NCBI RefSeq assembly: GCF_003261575.2
Contig: NZ_CP036175.1
Span: 3,162,001-3,226,000 of the forward strand
DNA from: Klebsiella huaxiensis
GTDB taxonomy: Bacteria > Pseudomonadota > Gammaproteobacteria > Enterobacterales > Enterobacteriaceae
Direction of reading: 5' to 3'
DNA length: 64,000 bases
The position numbers and the translations under genes were made by a program. Of the stretch, positions 1 to 9,400 are shown piece by piece; position 1 is the stretch's first letter; the number at the start of each line of letters is the position of its first letter. The notes beneath the pieces are model-generated. The model was given only the letters and a program-made list of their open reading frames with translations. It had not been told where the DNA came from and ran no database searches.

Positions 1-659
1 TGGTAGCCGCTCTGCTGGCGGGCGGTGTCGTTGCCGGGTTAAGCGGAAACGTGACAACGTCACAAATTAGTTTTAGTTTTGTCGCCCCTTCTTATATTGC
101 TCCGGTGTTTACCCCTGCGCTGCTGCTTAGCGTCGGTTTGCCTTTTTTCCTCGTCACCATGGCGTCACAAAACGCCCCCGGCTTCGCCACGCTTCAGGCT
201 TCAGGTTATCGGGTCCCCGCTTCACCACTGATCGTGGCAACCGGCGGCCTGGCGCTGCTGCTGTCACCTTTTGGCGTGTATTCCATCTGTATCGCGGCGA
301 TTACCGCCGCCATTTGCCAGAGCCCGGAAGCCCATCCGGAACCGCAAAAACGCTGGCTTGCAGCGGCGGCGGCAGGCATTTTTTATCTGCTGGCGGGGAT
401 ATTTGGCGGCTCCATTACCTCCCTGATGGCGGCGTTGCCGATAGCATGGATCCAGATGCTTGCGGGACTGGCGCTGCTCGGTACCATTGGTGGCAGCCTG
501 TTTCAGGCACTAAACCATGAAAATGAACGCGATGCGGCGGTGGTAACTTTCCTGGTCACCGCCAGCGGCGTAACGCTGGTAGGTATTGGATCTGCTTTTT
601 GGGGACTGGTGCTTGGTGGCGTCAGCTATGTTCTGCTATCAACGCTGCGCCGCGCGTAG
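1..659 (+). CDS. ydcO: BenE-family benzoate/aromatic permease, C-terminal part
   Basis: The frame is open from the first bases of the window, so the start lies upstream and about 218 C-terminal residues are visible. A GTG at position 51 is internal, because the open frame continues above it without a stop. The protein is very hydrophobic, with repeated Ala/Gly/Leu membrane segments, and ends in a typical BenE tail. BenE proteins are inner-membrane proton symporters proposed to import benzoate. The E. coli homologue YdcO has about 391 residues and its substrate is unproven. Its 3' end overlaps the convergent AraC gene by 21 bases. The YdcO name rests on sequence resemblance and on the tehAB-ydcL-ydcO neighbourhood. 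Confidence 0.8.
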   Translation, partial: VAALLAGGVVAGLSGNVTTSQISFSFVAPSYIAPVFTPALLLSVGLPFFLVTMASQNAPGFATLQASGYRVPASPLIVATGGLALLLSPFGVYSICIAAITAAICQSPEAHPEPQKRWLAAAAAGIFYLLAGIFGGSITSLMAALPIAWIQMLAGLALLGTIGGSLFQALNHENERDAAVVTFLVTASGVTLVGIGSAFWGLVLGGVSYVLLSTLRRA

Positions 660-1514
660 CTGTGATGGCGTCAGGCCGGTGGCGCTTTTAACCCGGTTGC
701 TAAAATGGCTGGCGGAGCTAAAACCGCAGGCCATGGCAATATCGGTTAACGGCAACTGACTATGGTAAATCAGCGCCTGCGCTTTGATCATACGACGCTG
801 CATCACGTACTGATGCGGCGCCATCTTCATCGATTGGCGAAACATTCGCGCGAAGTGATATTCGCTCAATGCCGCTTCCAGAGCCAAATCAGCGAGGGTT
901 AACGGCTGGTCCAGATTCTCCTCAATCCATTCCAGCAGATTGCGCAAGACGTGTGGCGCAAGCCCGCCTGTCACGGTGGGTAAACGCCACTGAACGTTAG
1001 AGTAATTCTGGATCAAGTGCGTGAGAAGCAGCGTGCTGGCCGAACTCAGCATGAGCTGATTAGCCTGCTGCTGCCAGTCGTTATCCAGCAGAAACTGGCG
1101 ATAGACGGCCGTTATCTTGTCATCGCTGGAGAAGGTTTTTTCCTGCAAGGTGAATGAGGCCGGGCTGCGGTCCCAAATCTGCTCGCCAACCCGGCGCAAA
1201 TGCGCGTCCGTGCAGTACATATGGACAAATGAAAGGTCACCACGAATATCCCAGGTGCTCTCATCTCCTTTCGGCATCAGGCAGAAACGATCCGGTCCAC
1301 CGCCATTTTTCCAACCATGCGGTGTTTTTTGGTAACTTTCGTAACCATCGGCAATATACAGGCTCAGCGTATGGTGGTCGCTTTGAACGGTGATGGTATC
1401 AAGATTGTTATACCACGCCGCCAGCTGAATACCGGAGTTGAGCTTCACCGTCTCCCGCAGCACGGCATTTTTTTGACGCAATGTTTCGAAAGTTCCGTAA
1501 GCCATAACCTTCAC
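639..1514 (-). CDS. AraC-family transcriptional regulator
   Basis: A 291-residue protein with an N-terminal cupin-like effector region and a C-terminal AraC DNA-binding domain of two helix-turn-helix motifs (about residues 190-288). The second motif reads DIAMACGFSSASHFSNRVK, which is the family signature, followed by the usual G-x-TPSQLR ending. It is convergent with and overlaps the BenE permease, and divergent from the EamA exporter at 1813. A palindromic repeat lies in its leader 21 bases upstream of the ATG. The likely targets are one or both neighbours, but no specific operator could be picked out. The effector is unknown. This is not a named E. coli regulator that I recognise. Confidence 0.85.
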   Translation of the reverse strand: MKVMAYGTFETLRQKNAVLRETVKLNSGIQLAAWYNNLDTITVQSDHHTLSLYIADGYESYQKTPHGWKNGGGPDRFCLMPKGDESTWDIRGDLSFVHMYCTDAHLRRVGEQIWDRSPASFTLQEKTFSSDDKITAVYRQFLLDNDWQQQANQLMLSSASTLLLTHLIQNYSNVQWRLPTVTGGLAPHVLRNLLEWIEENLDQPLTLADLALEAALSEYHFARMFRQSMKMAPHQYVMQRRMIKAQALIYHSQLPLTDIAMACGFSSASHFSNRVKSATGLTPSQLRAAQR

Positions 1515-1535
1515 ATTCCCGATTTCACAGGTCTC

Positions 1536-1662
<127 letters not shown>

Positions 1663-1812
1663 GTCTATGAAGAGTCACGGGCAGATACCAGCCTTCACTC
1701 ACCGGCAACTAAAAATAAGCGCAAGAATTTGCAAGTCGGTAACAAGTTGATGACAGCGCGGCGTAGCCTCAGGCGTCAGAATGATCGGTACAACACTCAC
1801 GGGAGAGACATT

Positions 1813-2709
1813 TTGAACGCATTACTCTACGGATTAGTCGTCGTTATCTGGGGCACGACGTGGATTGCTATTTTTTTGCAGCAGGGACCGGTCGCCGCGC
1901 CGGTGTCCATTTTCTGGCGCTTTGCGTTGGCCAGCGTCACGATGCTGACCGTTCTGCTGATCGCCCGCCGTCTGCGCCCGCTGGCCGCACGCGACCATCT
2001 CTTCTGCCTGCTGCAGGGCTGCTGCGTATTCTGCTTTAACTTCTGGTGTTTCTATACTGCCGCCGCGTATATCAATACCGGCCTTGAGTCGGTGATATTC
2101 TCCATGGCGGTGCTGTTTAACGCCATTAACAGCTTTCTCTTTTTCCGCCAGCAGCCACCGGGACGTTTCTGGCTGGCCGCCGCGCTGGGCCTGGCGGGTA
2201 TCGTTACGCTGTTCTGGGATGATTTATGGGCCAACGGCCTGAATGCGTCGCTCTTATTGGGCATCGCACTCAGTGCGCTGGGAACCTACGGCTTTTCTCT
2301 GGGTAATATGCTCAGCATCCGCCACCAGCGCCGCGGTCTGGAAACATTAACCACCAACAGTTGGGCCATGCTTTACGGTACGCTGGTGATGGGCGCCATT
2401 GCTCTGATACGCGGGGATGATTTCACGCCGCAGTGGACGTTCAGCTATATGGGAGCACTGCTGTATCTGGCCCTGTTTGGCTCGGTGATTGCTTTCGGTG
2501 CCTATTTCACTCTGGTCGGCAGAATTGGCGCGAGCAAAGCCGCTTACAGTACTTTGCTGTTCCCGCTGGTTGCGTTAACAATTTCGACGTTTTATGAAGG
2601 GTATATCTGGCACAGCAACGCCGTGGCTGGATTGGCGTTGATTCTGGTAGGGAATCTGGTGATGTTTGCTCGTCCTGAGCAGTGGTTTCTGCGCCGCAAA
2701 CTGGCATAG
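1813..2709 (+). CDS. EamA-family (DMT) transporter
   Basis: Drug/metabolite-transporter family protein of 298 residues with about ten hydrophobic segments. It opens with a membrane helix containing the WGTTW motif typical of EamA exporters. The start chosen is TTG at 1813, preceded by a GGGAGAG ribosome-binding site at 1801-1807. Longer readings that begin at 1651 would start inside the palindromic repeat and add a non-family, arginine-rich leader. The EamA family exports amino acids and other small metabolites across the inner membrane; the substrate here is unknown. It is divergent from the AraC regulator and likely controlled by it. A REP-like hairpin follows its stop codon. Confidence 0.8.
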   Translation: MNALLYGLVVVIWGTTWIAIFLQQGPVAAPVSIFWRFALASVTMLTVLLIARRLRPLAARDHLFCLLQGCCVFCFNFWCFYTAAAYINTGLESVIFSMAVLFNAINSFLFFRQQPPGRFWLAAALGLAGIVTLFWDDLWANGLNASLLLGIALSALGTYGFSLGNMLSIRHQRRGLETLTTNSWAMLYGTLVMGAIALIRGDDFTPQWTFSYMGALLYLALFGSVIAFGAYFTLVGRIGASKAAYSTLLFPLVALTISTFYEGYIWHSNAVAGLALILVGNLVMFARPEQWFLRRKLA

Positions 2710-2716
2710 GTTTTAT

Positions 2717-2775
2717 CGGGTCAGTTTATGTCAGGTGGCGGCTAACGCCTTACCTGACCGACAAAACCTGAACCC
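2717..2775. repeat. REP-like palindrome
   Basis: An imperfect palindrome with a TCAGGTGGCGG...ACGCCTTACCTGA core, close to the enterobacterial REP consensus with its GCGGC...CGCCTTA heart. It is enclosed by an outer complementary pair (CGGGTCAG / CTGAACCCG). It lies between the convergent EamA and ydcL genes. Confidence 0.65.
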
Positions 2776-2796
2776 GATGCGTATGTCTGACTACCA

Positions 2797-2827
2797 ATAA
2801 AAAAGGCGCTATCAACTCATAGCGCCC
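2797..2827 (-). terminator. Rho-independent terminator of ydcL
   Basis: Read on the minus strand, a perfect 8-bp stem (GGCGCTAT/ATAGCGCC) with a 6-base loop is followed directly by a run of six to seven T. It lies 22 bases after the ydcL stop codon. Confidence 0.9.
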
Positions 2828-2848
2828 TTCTTCATTGATAAAACTGAC

Positions 2849-3517
2849 TTAGCGATTACTTGGGTCGAACTTCACCGCATCAATCGCCATATCGTCAATG
2901 ACCTGCTTCAGCGTATCAACGGTCAGCGGCGTACTTTCGTTGGATAACGTTTTCCCCTCCCCCTTACGCACGACTTTAATGACCGGCTTGTTGGTCGCCG
3001 CATCGATCAGCTCACCTTCAAAGTACAGGTTAGTATCCATGGTACGGTGACCTGTTGCTGCCTGGGTGCCCGCGATAACCATCGCTACCGGAATCACTTC
3101 ATAGAACTGCAGGCCTTCTTTGCTGGAATCCACGCCGGTGATGGCACCACGGAAGATCAAGCTACGTTTACCTGCGGTGGTTGCCAGCGGCTTACGCTCG
3201 GAAATAGCCTGTTTCATCTCTTTGTTGGTGTAATTTAAGATATCAGCCAATGCCTTTTCGCCAACCTGCGTCGTCGGTTTTGGTACCGGGTAATAAGTGA
3301 TCGGGTTATAAACAACGTTATCGTAATTGCTCGGATTATAATCCGGAGAAATCCAGCGCAGCTCCGGTTTACCGGAAGCGGAGGTGGTTTCTTTTAAGCT
3401 TGAGTAATCTTTTAAAAAACCCGAATATTGTTCAGGTTTAGCGAGTTTTGATGAGCAACCGGCTAACGCTAGCAGGCCGGCAAGCGCGGCGACCTTAAAA
3501 AATAACTGAGTACGCAT
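2849..3517 (-). CDS. ydcL: YdcL lipoprotein (DUF3313)
   Basis: A 222-residue protein with a lipoprotein signal: positively charged start, hydrophobic stretch and lipobox LALAGC ending at Cys21. It should be lipidated and anchored in the cell envelope. Length and sequence fit E. coli YdcL, a DUF3313 lipoprotein of unknown role, and its position beside tehAB matches E. coli. It is followed by a strong terminator, and no partner gene is on the same strand directly upstream, so it is probably monocistronic. The function is not known; the family name is all that can be claimed. Confidence 0.9.
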   Translation of the reverse strand: MRTQLFFKVAALAGLLALAGCSSKLAKPEQYSGFLKDYSSLKETTSASGKPELRWISPDYNPSNYDNVVYNPITYYPVPKPTTQVGEKALADILNYTNKEMKQAISERKPLATTAGKRSLIFRGAITGVDSSKEGLQFYEVIPVAMVIAGTQAATGHRTMDTNLYFEGELIDAATNKPVIKVVRKGEGKTLSNESTPLTVDTLKQVIDDMAIDAVKFDPSNR

Positions 3518-3610
3518 AGGTTAATCCCTGTGAATGCAATCGTTCGGCATGTGTTATAACAAAATACAGGGGTAAGTTTTGTGGCAAAAATGGTGATACG
3601 TCAAGTACCT

Positions 3611-3641
3611 GAATAAAATAAACCCGCCGTTGCCAGCGGGC
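3611..3641 (-). terminator. Terminator of the DppA-like gene
   Basis: On the minus strand, a CCCGC/GCGGG stem is followed by TTTATTTTATT, 15-45 bases after the stop codon of the binding-protein gene. Confidence 0.75.
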
Positions 3642-3654
3642 CCTCATTCTTTAT

Positions 3655-5247
3655 TTATTTTATATCCACCTGGTAAAAAATATGCTTACCAAAGGGATCG
3701 ATTTCGTAACCAGTAACATTTTTACGTACGGGTTCAAAAATAGTCGAATGGGCAATCATCACCGCCGGCATCTGGTCGTGCATCATCTGTTGCGCCTGGA
3801 GATAGAGAGCTTCGCGTTTTGGGCGATCGGTTATCGATTTAGCTTCGGTAATCAGTTTATCAAATGGTTGATAGCACCATTTCGCCGAGTTAGAACCACC
3901 GTTAGCCGACTGGCATGTGAATAGCGGGCCGAAGAAGTTATCCGGATCGCCGGTAGCCGTCGTCCAACCCATCAGCGCCGCCTGATGCTCACCATCCTTC
4001 ACGCGCTTTAAATATTCACCCCACTCATAGGTGGTGATTTTGGTTTGCACGCCAATTTTCGCCCAGTCGGCCTGAATCATCTCGGCCATGCGTTTAGCAT
4101 TCGGGTTATAGGGCCGCTGAACCGGCATCGCCCACAGGTCGATAGTGATCGGACCTGCAACCCCCGATTCATCCAGTAGAGCTTTGGCCTTCTGCGGATC
4201 GTATTCATAATCTTTCAGATTGCTATCCGCACTCCACACACCGGGCGGCAGCAGGTTTTTCGCCGCCGTACCGGTACCATGGAATACCGCTTCAATAATC
4301 GCCGATTTATTGATCGCCATGGCTAAGGCCTGACGAACTTTGACGTTATCCAGGGGCGCTTTCTGGGTATTAAATGCCAGGAAGCCGGTGTTGAGACCCG
4401 CTTTGCTCATCAGATTGATATCTTTGTTCTCTTTCATCCTCGGCAAATCAGCCGGGTTGGGGAACGGCATCACCTGACACTCATTCTTCTCAAGCTTGGC
4501 ATAGCGTACTGAGGCATCCGGAGTAATGCTGAAGATCAGCCTGTCGATATTGGCCTTCCCCTGCCAGTATTCCGGGAAAGCAGTAAAAAGAATGCGCGAA
4601 TCTTTTTGATACTGGGCGAGTTTAAACGGACCGGTACCAATCGGGTCCATATCCACCCGCTCCGGCGTCCCGGCTTTTAACATCGCATCGGCATATTCCG
4701 CCGATAAAATAGAGGCGAAATACCAGGCAAGATCGGCAACAAACGGCGCTTCCGCGTGGGCGAGCGTAAAACGAACCGTATATTCATCCGGCTTATCGAT
4801 ATTGGTAATTAATTGACCAAACTCGAGACTTTCAAAATTGGAATAATTACCACTGGAGACATTGTGATAAGGATGCTTAGGATCTTTTTGCCGCATAAAA
4901 GAGAAAATCACATCGTCGGCATTAAAATCACGGGTCGGTTTAAAATATTTATTACTCTGAAACTTAACGCCTTTACGTAAATGGAAAGTATAAACTTTGC
5001 CATCTTCGCTGACCTCCCAGCTTTCGGCCAGGCTCGGCTGCAGTTCGGTGGTCCCGGCCTTAAAATCGACCAACCGGTTGTAGACAGGCACCGCGCTGGC
5101 ATCCACGCTGGTTCCAGAGGTGTAGAGCTGAGGGTTGAAGTTTTCCGGCGATCCTTCGGAACAGTAGACCAGCGTTTTTGCGCTAATAGCCGAGCTGGCC
5201 GTCAGCGCGGCTAATGCCAGAGCAAGCGTCGTGAATCTGCGTTGCAT
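3655..5247 (-). CDS. DppA-like peptide ABC-transporter binding protein
   Basis: Periplasmic solute-binding protein of family 5, 530 residues. A Sec signal peptide of about 23 residues ends ...AISA before KTLVYCSEGSPE, which is almost the mature start of E. coli DppA. Long stretches match DppA, for instance the IGTGPF and WAMPVQRPYNPNA segments. DppA binds dipeptides (and haem) for the DppBCDF permease. No permease or ATPase genes are nearby, so this is an orphan binding protein that would have to use a permease encoded elsewhere. It is divergent from a PepT-like peptidase, with a palindromic repeat in the shared upstream region; the pairing suggests uptake and cleavage of small peptides. The exact ligand is unknown. 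Confidence 0.9.
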   Translation of the reverse strand: MQRRFTTLALALAALTASSAISAKTLVYCSEGSPENFNPQLYTSGTSVDASAVPVYNRLVDFKAGTTELQPSLAESWEVSEDGKVYTFHLRKGVKFQSNKYFKPTRDFNADDVIFSFMRQKDPKHPYHNVSSGNYSNFESLEFGQLITNIDKPDEYTVRFTLAHAEAPFVADLAWYFASILSAEYADAMLKAGTPERVDMDPIGTGPFKLAQYQKDSRILFTAFPEYWQGKANIDRLIFSITPDASVRYAKLEKNECQVMPFPNPADLPRMKENKDINLMSKAGLNTGFLAFNTQKAPLDNVKVRQALAMAINKSAIIEAVFHGTGTAAKNLLPPGVWSADSNLKDYEYDPQKAKALLDESGVAGPITIDLWAMPVQRPYNPNAKRMAEMIQADWAKIGVQTKITTYEWGEYLKRVKDGEHQAALMGWTTATGDPDNFFGPLFTCQSANGGSNSAKWCYQPFDKLITEAKSITDRPKREALYLQAQQMMHDQMPAVMIAHSTIFEPVRKNVTGYEIDPFGKHIFYQVDIK

Positions 5248-5279
5248 ATGCTTTCCTTTTTAATTTTTCAGCTAATTTA

Positions 5280-5406
5280 TATACCCTAAATAATTCGAGT
5301 TGCATGAAGGCGGCAAGAGAGGGAGTCCCCAGGAGCTTACTAAAGTAAGTGACTGGGGTGAGCGAGCGCTGGCAACACACATGCAACTTGAAGTATGACG
5401 GGTATA
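5280..5406. repeat. Palindromic enterobacterial repeat, copy 2 (127 bp)
   Basis: Same ends and orientation as copy 1. It lies between the divergent DppA-like and PepT-like genes, with its CCCTAAATAATTCGAG end 33 bases from the DppA-like start codon. The core CTTACTAAAGTAAG is itself a short dyad. Confidence 0.9.
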
Positions 5407-5485
5407 GCTTGTTGTTTTGCCATTCATACATAACACTAAAGCCTCATTGCAAACACCTGAAAAAACAAATAAAGAAGGAATCACT

Positions 5486-6715
5486 ATGTCATCTCCGCTA
5501 GCCAGTCAATTAACCCAACGCTTCTTCCGCTATCTGGCGATCACCAGCCAGAGCGACCCGCACGCGACCACCCTGCCCACTACGCCGGGACAACACGCGA
5601 TGGCGCAGGCGCTTGCCGATGAGTTACGACAGCTGGGCCTGGATGAAATCGTGATTGACGAACACGCTACCGTCACGGCGATTAAAAAAGGCAATGTTCC
5701 CGGCGCGCCGCGGATTGGCTTTATTACCCATATCGATACCGTCGACGTCGGCCTGTCGCCGGATATTCATCCACAGATTCTGCGCTTTACGGGTGAAGAT
5801 CTCTGTTTGAATGCTGATAAAGATATTTGGCTACGAGTGACGGAACATCCGGAAATCGCCGCTTATCCGGGTGAAGAGATCATTTTCAGCGACGGCACCA
5901 GCGTACTCGGAGCCGATAATAAATCCGCCGTGACGGTGGTGATGACGGTGCTGGAAAACCTGACGGCGGAGCATCGCCACGGCGATATCGTTGTCGCGTT
6001 TGTCCCGGATGAAGAAGTTGGCCTGCGCGGGGCCAAAGCGCTGGATCTTTCCCGCTTTGTCGTCGACTTCGCCTGGACTATCGACTGCTGCGAGCTGGGC
6101 GAAATCGTCTATGAGAACTTTAACGCCGCAGCAGCAGAGATCCGCTTTACCGGCGTCACCGCTCACCCGATGTCGTCAAAAGGTGTGCTGGTCAATCCCT
6201 TGCTAATGGCTACCGATTACATGAGCCATTTTGACCGCCAGCAAACCCCGGAGCATACCGCCGGACGCGAAGGCTACGTCTGGTTTAACGGTATCCAGGG
6301 CGATCAAAACAGCACACTGCTACAGGCCAGCATTCGCGATTTTGACCTTGAAAGTTTTAACCGTCGCAAGCAGCAGATTGGCGAAGTAGCGCAAAAAATC
6401 GCCGCGCAGTATCCAACAGGCAGCGTCGAATTTCACGTCAGCGACACTTATAGCAACATCAGCAATGCGATTGGCGAAGATCGCCGGGCCATCGACCTGA
6501 TGTTTGAGGCGATGGAAAGCTTAGGGATCACACCGAAACCGACGCCGATGCGCGGAGGCACCGACGGCGCGGCGCTATCGGCAAAGGGAGTATTAACACC
6601 AAACTTCTTTACCGGCGCGCACAACTTCCACTCGAAATTTGAGTTTCTGCCACTGCGCGCCTTTGAGGCCTCTTATCAGACCGCGTTACAGCTCTGTCTG
6701 CTAGCCGCGCGTTAA
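5486..6715 (+). CDS. PepT-like tripeptide aminopeptidase (M20B)
   Basis: A 409-residue M20-family metallopeptidase about the length of E. coli PepT (408), but clearly a diverged paralogue. Metal and catalytic residues are present: His82/Asp84 in THIDTVD, Asp144 in LGADNK, the DEEVG block near 175-179 holding the catalytic Glu, the RGGTDGA motif, and a late His in FTGAHNFHSKFEF. PepT removes N-terminal residues from tripeptides in the cytoplasm. The ATG at 5486 was chosen because AAGGAA lies just upstream and the protein then starts like PepT; a longer frame from 5417 has no support. It overlaps the convergent tehB stop by four bases. The substrate range is inferred. Confidence 0.85.
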   Translation: MSSPLASQLTQRFFRYLAITSQSDPHATTLPTTPGQHAMAQALADELRQLGLDEIVIDEHATVTAIKKGNVPGAPRIGFITHIDTVDVGLSPDIHPQILRFTGEDLCLNADKDIWLRVTEHPEIAAYPGEEIIFSDGTSVLGADNKSAVTVVMTVLENLTAEHRHGDIVVAFVPDEEVGLRGAKALDLSRFVVDFAWTIDCCELGEIVYENFNAAAAEIRFTGVTAHPMSSKGVLVNPLLMATDYMSHFDRQQTPEHTAGREGYVWFNGIQGDQNSTLLQASIRDFDLESFNRRKQQIGEVAQKIAAQYPTGSVEFHVSDTYSNISNAIGEDRRAIDLMFEAMESLGITPKPTPMRGGTDGAALSAKGVLTPNFFTGAHNFHSKFEFLPLRAFEASYQTALQLCLLAAR

Positions 6716-7308
6716 ATCGGTTTGCGTGCCAGCATAGTGGCGAAACGCAGCTTAATGCGATTACCGTTGGCGTCGGTGCGATGCAGTTCGCCGACGTCTT
6801 CGTTGTACTTGAGGAACTCCCAACCCGCGTAATAATTACGCAGCTCTTGCGGTTTAAAGGCAAACGGGAAACCAACGGTGCACGGATAGTCTTCAGTATC
6901 CATCGCCGCGACGATCAGGTTGTATCCACCAACTTTAGTGCAGCGCTGCATGTTATCAATAAGCCCCGGGATCGTCTTTGCCTCAAGGAACATCATCACC
7001 ACGGTGGAGAGAATAAAATCATACTCGCCGTCAAAGCTCAGCGAGTTAAGGTCCTTAATCGCCGCCTGCAGGTTCTCCAGCCCTTCCGCCTGACGAACAC
7101 TTTCGAGATTGCTGATGCTGGCCGGGTTTTTATCCCATGCGGTAACGTCAAAGCCATTAGCCGCCAAATAAAGGCTATTGCGCCCGTTACCGCAGCCCAG
7201 ATCCAGCGTCTTGCCCGGCGCAATCAGCGTCGCGGCATGCACCACTTCCGAGTGGGTGCGGGTCATACCGTATTTATCGGTAAAGTAGTTTTCATCACGA
7301 AGAGTCAT
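6712..7308 (-). CDS. tehB: TehB tellurite-resistance methyltransferase
   Basis: A 198-residue class I SAM-dependent methyltransferase with the LDLGCGNGRN SAM-binding loop at about residues 35-44. It is nearly the length of E. coli TehB (197). TehB confers resistance to tellurite, probably by SAM-dependent methylation, and also acts on selenium compounds. It is the second gene of tehAB, starting two bases after the tehA stop codon, so the two are surely co-transcribed. It ends against the PepT-like gene with a four-base convergent overlap. Confidence 0.95.
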   Translation of the reverse strand: MTLRDENYFTDKYGMTRTHSEVVHAATLIAPGKTLDLGCGNGRNSLYLAANGFDVTAWDKNPASISNLESVRQAEGLENLQAAIKDLNSLSFDGEYDFILSTVVMMFLEAKTIPGLIDNMQRCTKVGGYNLIVAAMDTEDYPCTVGFPFAFKPQELRNYYAGWEFLKYNEDVGELHRTDANGNRIKLRFATMLARKPI

Positions 7309-7310
7309 GG

Positions 7311-8309
7311 TTAATCCTTATTTTTTAATAACGTGTCGCGTTCGACGCGAATCAGCAGTTTGCCGCGCATCAGCAGCAGAAAGGTTCGTATCAGCAGTAT
7401 CCCGATGATCAGATTGGTAAAAATAAATAATGGGATCGCCAGTGTGTGGAAAAAGCCGTCAGGATGAGTGTGGCCAAGATGCAGCCCGGTCGTCGCCAGA
7501 GCGGAAATACCGAACGAGAAACTCCAGAACGACGCGTTAAACGGCTGGCGCAAATACCACGGCATCAGGCGCAACATAAACAGCAACTGGAGCAAGCCGT
7601 AGCCAAACAGCAGCTTAGCAAAGGTATCCGCTTCCCCACCGTTGACGCTCAACCAGGCGCTGCACGCCACCAGCGCCGGGGCCAGTTGAATGCCCAGCGA
7701 GGTACGCATGGCGGTCGGCAGTTCGCCATCGCTGCGCAGACGCTGCAAAATCACCGGTTCAAGGCTGAGCCAGGAGAAGATCCCCGCGCCAAGAAACACC
7801 AGCCCGGCATCGTTAAAACCCAGCGCGCCGCAGGCCATGGCGCTAATAAAGTTGTTCGCCACCGTCGGCAAGTAGAGACCCGGCGTCGTCGCCTCTCCGG
7901 GGTGTTGTCCCCGCCATAGTCCGGCGCTTTGCCAGGCTGAATAGGAGAGCTGTAGCACCACGCCAAGACTAAACAGGACCAGCGATAGCGAGCGCAGCCA
8001 TGGCACAAAGCCGATGGAGACCAGCATGGTGGTCGCCGGAAAAAGGCTGACAAAGCTGCTGGCGACCGGGTGACGCATCTCTTGCAGTACGCTATGCGGA
8101 AAACGTAGCGCCCGCGAAATAAACGCGACCGCCAGTAGCGCCCAAATGACCATCGCCAGAATCACCAGCCCGTCACCAATAGCCCGGCTCACCGGCCAGA
8201 TGGTACTGGCATAGCGCCAGGCGAAGCCCATACCGATAATGCCCAGCACCATGCCAAAGTAACCCGCTGGTAAATTTATTACCTGACTCTTATTCTGGTT
8301 TTTATTCAT
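7311..8309 (-). CDS. tehA: TehA, SLAC1-type anion channel/dicarboxylate transporter
   Basis: A 332-residue inner-membrane protein with about ten membrane helices, matching E. coli TehA (330). TehA is the bacterial homologue of the plant SLAC1 anion channel and gives tellurite resistance when overexpressed with TehB. The N-terminus begins with a short Asn/Lys-rich cytoplasmic stretch before the first helix. It is the first gene of tehAB and is divergent from ydcK across a 110-base AT-rich region that must hold both promoters. Confidence 0.95.
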   Translation of the reverse strand: MNKNQNKSQVINLPAGYFGMVLGIIGMGFAWRYASTIWPVSRAIGDGLVILAMVIWALLAVAFISRALRFPHSVLQEMRHPVASSFVSLFPATTMLVSIGFVPWLRSLSLVLFSLGVVLQLSYSAWQSAGLWRGQHPGEATTPGLYLPTVANNFISAMACGALGFNDAGLVFLGAGIFSWLSLEPVILQRLRSDGELPTAMRTSLGIQLAPALVACSAWLSVNGGEADTFAKLLFGYGLLQLLFMLRLMPWYLRQPFNASFWSFSFGISALATTGLHLGHTHPDGFFHTLAIPLFIFTNLIIGILLIRTFLLLMRGKLLIRVERDTLLKNKD

Positions 8310-8419
8310 TTTGTTTAATATTTCAATTTATCTTAAGTTGCATTTTAAAAGAACCTTCAAAAACGCGCTACGGAGTTTTTTGCTATCTTTATGTTAACCA
8401 TACGTAATGAGAAAGTCCG

Positions 8420-9400
8420 ATGCGCAAATATTGCCTCAGTGAGAAGGTTCGCCAGTTTCACTATGAAGAGGACGGGAACAAACATAGCGTAAATCTGCGG
8501 CAAATTGTCGCCTTGCGTGATTTCTCTGACGTGAAAGTCGGGGACGAAGGCGGCTGGCTGGACGATGAAGAGGCGCTGAGCCACAGCGGCGGGTGCTGGA
8601 TTTATGATGCCAATAGCGCCGTTTTTGATGGTTCGAGGATTGAGGGCAACGCGCGGTTGACCGGCGAGTGCGTGATCGGTCACGGAGTCATCATTAGCGA
8701 TAACGCCCGTCTGGATAGCGTACACATCAGCCACTACGCACGAGTAAGTGACAACGTCACAATAGAGTCATCCCGAATTCGTGGTTGTTGTCATCTGGCG
8801 GACGACGCGCGGATCCTCCCCCACAGCTTGATTATCGCCGCTCAGGGGCTCACCGCCGACAATGATAAGATCTTGCGTATTTATCAGCGGGCGACAGTCA
8901 GCACATCGCGGATTGTCCATCAGGCGCAAATTTACGGTGATGCCTTTGTCGAATATGCGTTCGTCGAACATCGAGCGGAGATTTTTGACAATGCCCGGGT
9001 GGAAGGCAACAACGAGAACGATGTTTGGGTTTGTGATAACGCCAGAGTCTATGGCAACGCGCGGATTATCGCCGGGCGCGAAGAGGACGCCATTCCAACC
9101 CTGCGTTACAGCTCGCAGGTCGCAGAAAATGCAATCGTAGAAGGAAACTGCCTGCTTAAGCATCGGGTGATGGTCGGCGGCCATGCGCACCTGCGCGGTG
9201 GGCCAATCCTGCTTGATGATGAGGTATTAATAGAGGGAAACGCAGCTATCTGTGGTGATGTGATAATCGAACATCAGGTGGCAATTCGCGACGGCGCACG
9301 AGTTGAGGCAAGTGCTGGCGATGCCATTCATATTCGTGGCGCAAAGGTTATTAGCGGCGACGAGCATATTACCCGTACGCCAATCGTCGGTTTTCTGTAA
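8420..9400 (+). CDS. ydcK: YdcK hexapeptide-repeat protein
   Basis: A 326-residue protein, the same length as E. coli YdcK. Much of it consists of imperfect hexapeptide units (DNARV/GNARI/DNVTI types) that would fold as a left-handed parallel beta-helix, as in trimeric acyltransferases. E. coli YdcK has been called a putative acetyltransferase without a demonstrated reaction. The start ATG at 8420 follows GAGAAAG. The last 12 codons and the downstream BIME are duplicated in tandem just after the gene. It is convergent with rimL, as in the E. coli gene order. Confidence 0.9.
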   Translation: MRKYCLSEKVRQFHYEEDGNKHSVNLRQIVALRDFSDVKVGDEGGWLDDEEALSHSGGCWIYDANSAVFDGSRIEGNARLTGECVIGHGVIISDNARLDSVHISHYARVSDNVTIESSRIRGCCHLADDARILPHSLIIAAQGLTADNDKILRIYQRATVSTSRIVHQAQIYGDAFVEYAFVEHRAEIFDNARVEGNNENDVWVCDNARVYGNARIIAGREEDAIPTLRYSSQVAENAIVEGNCLLKHRVMVGGHAHLRGGPILLDDEVLIEGNAAICGDVIIEHQVAIRDGARVEASAGDAIHIRGAKVISGDEHITRTPIVGFL

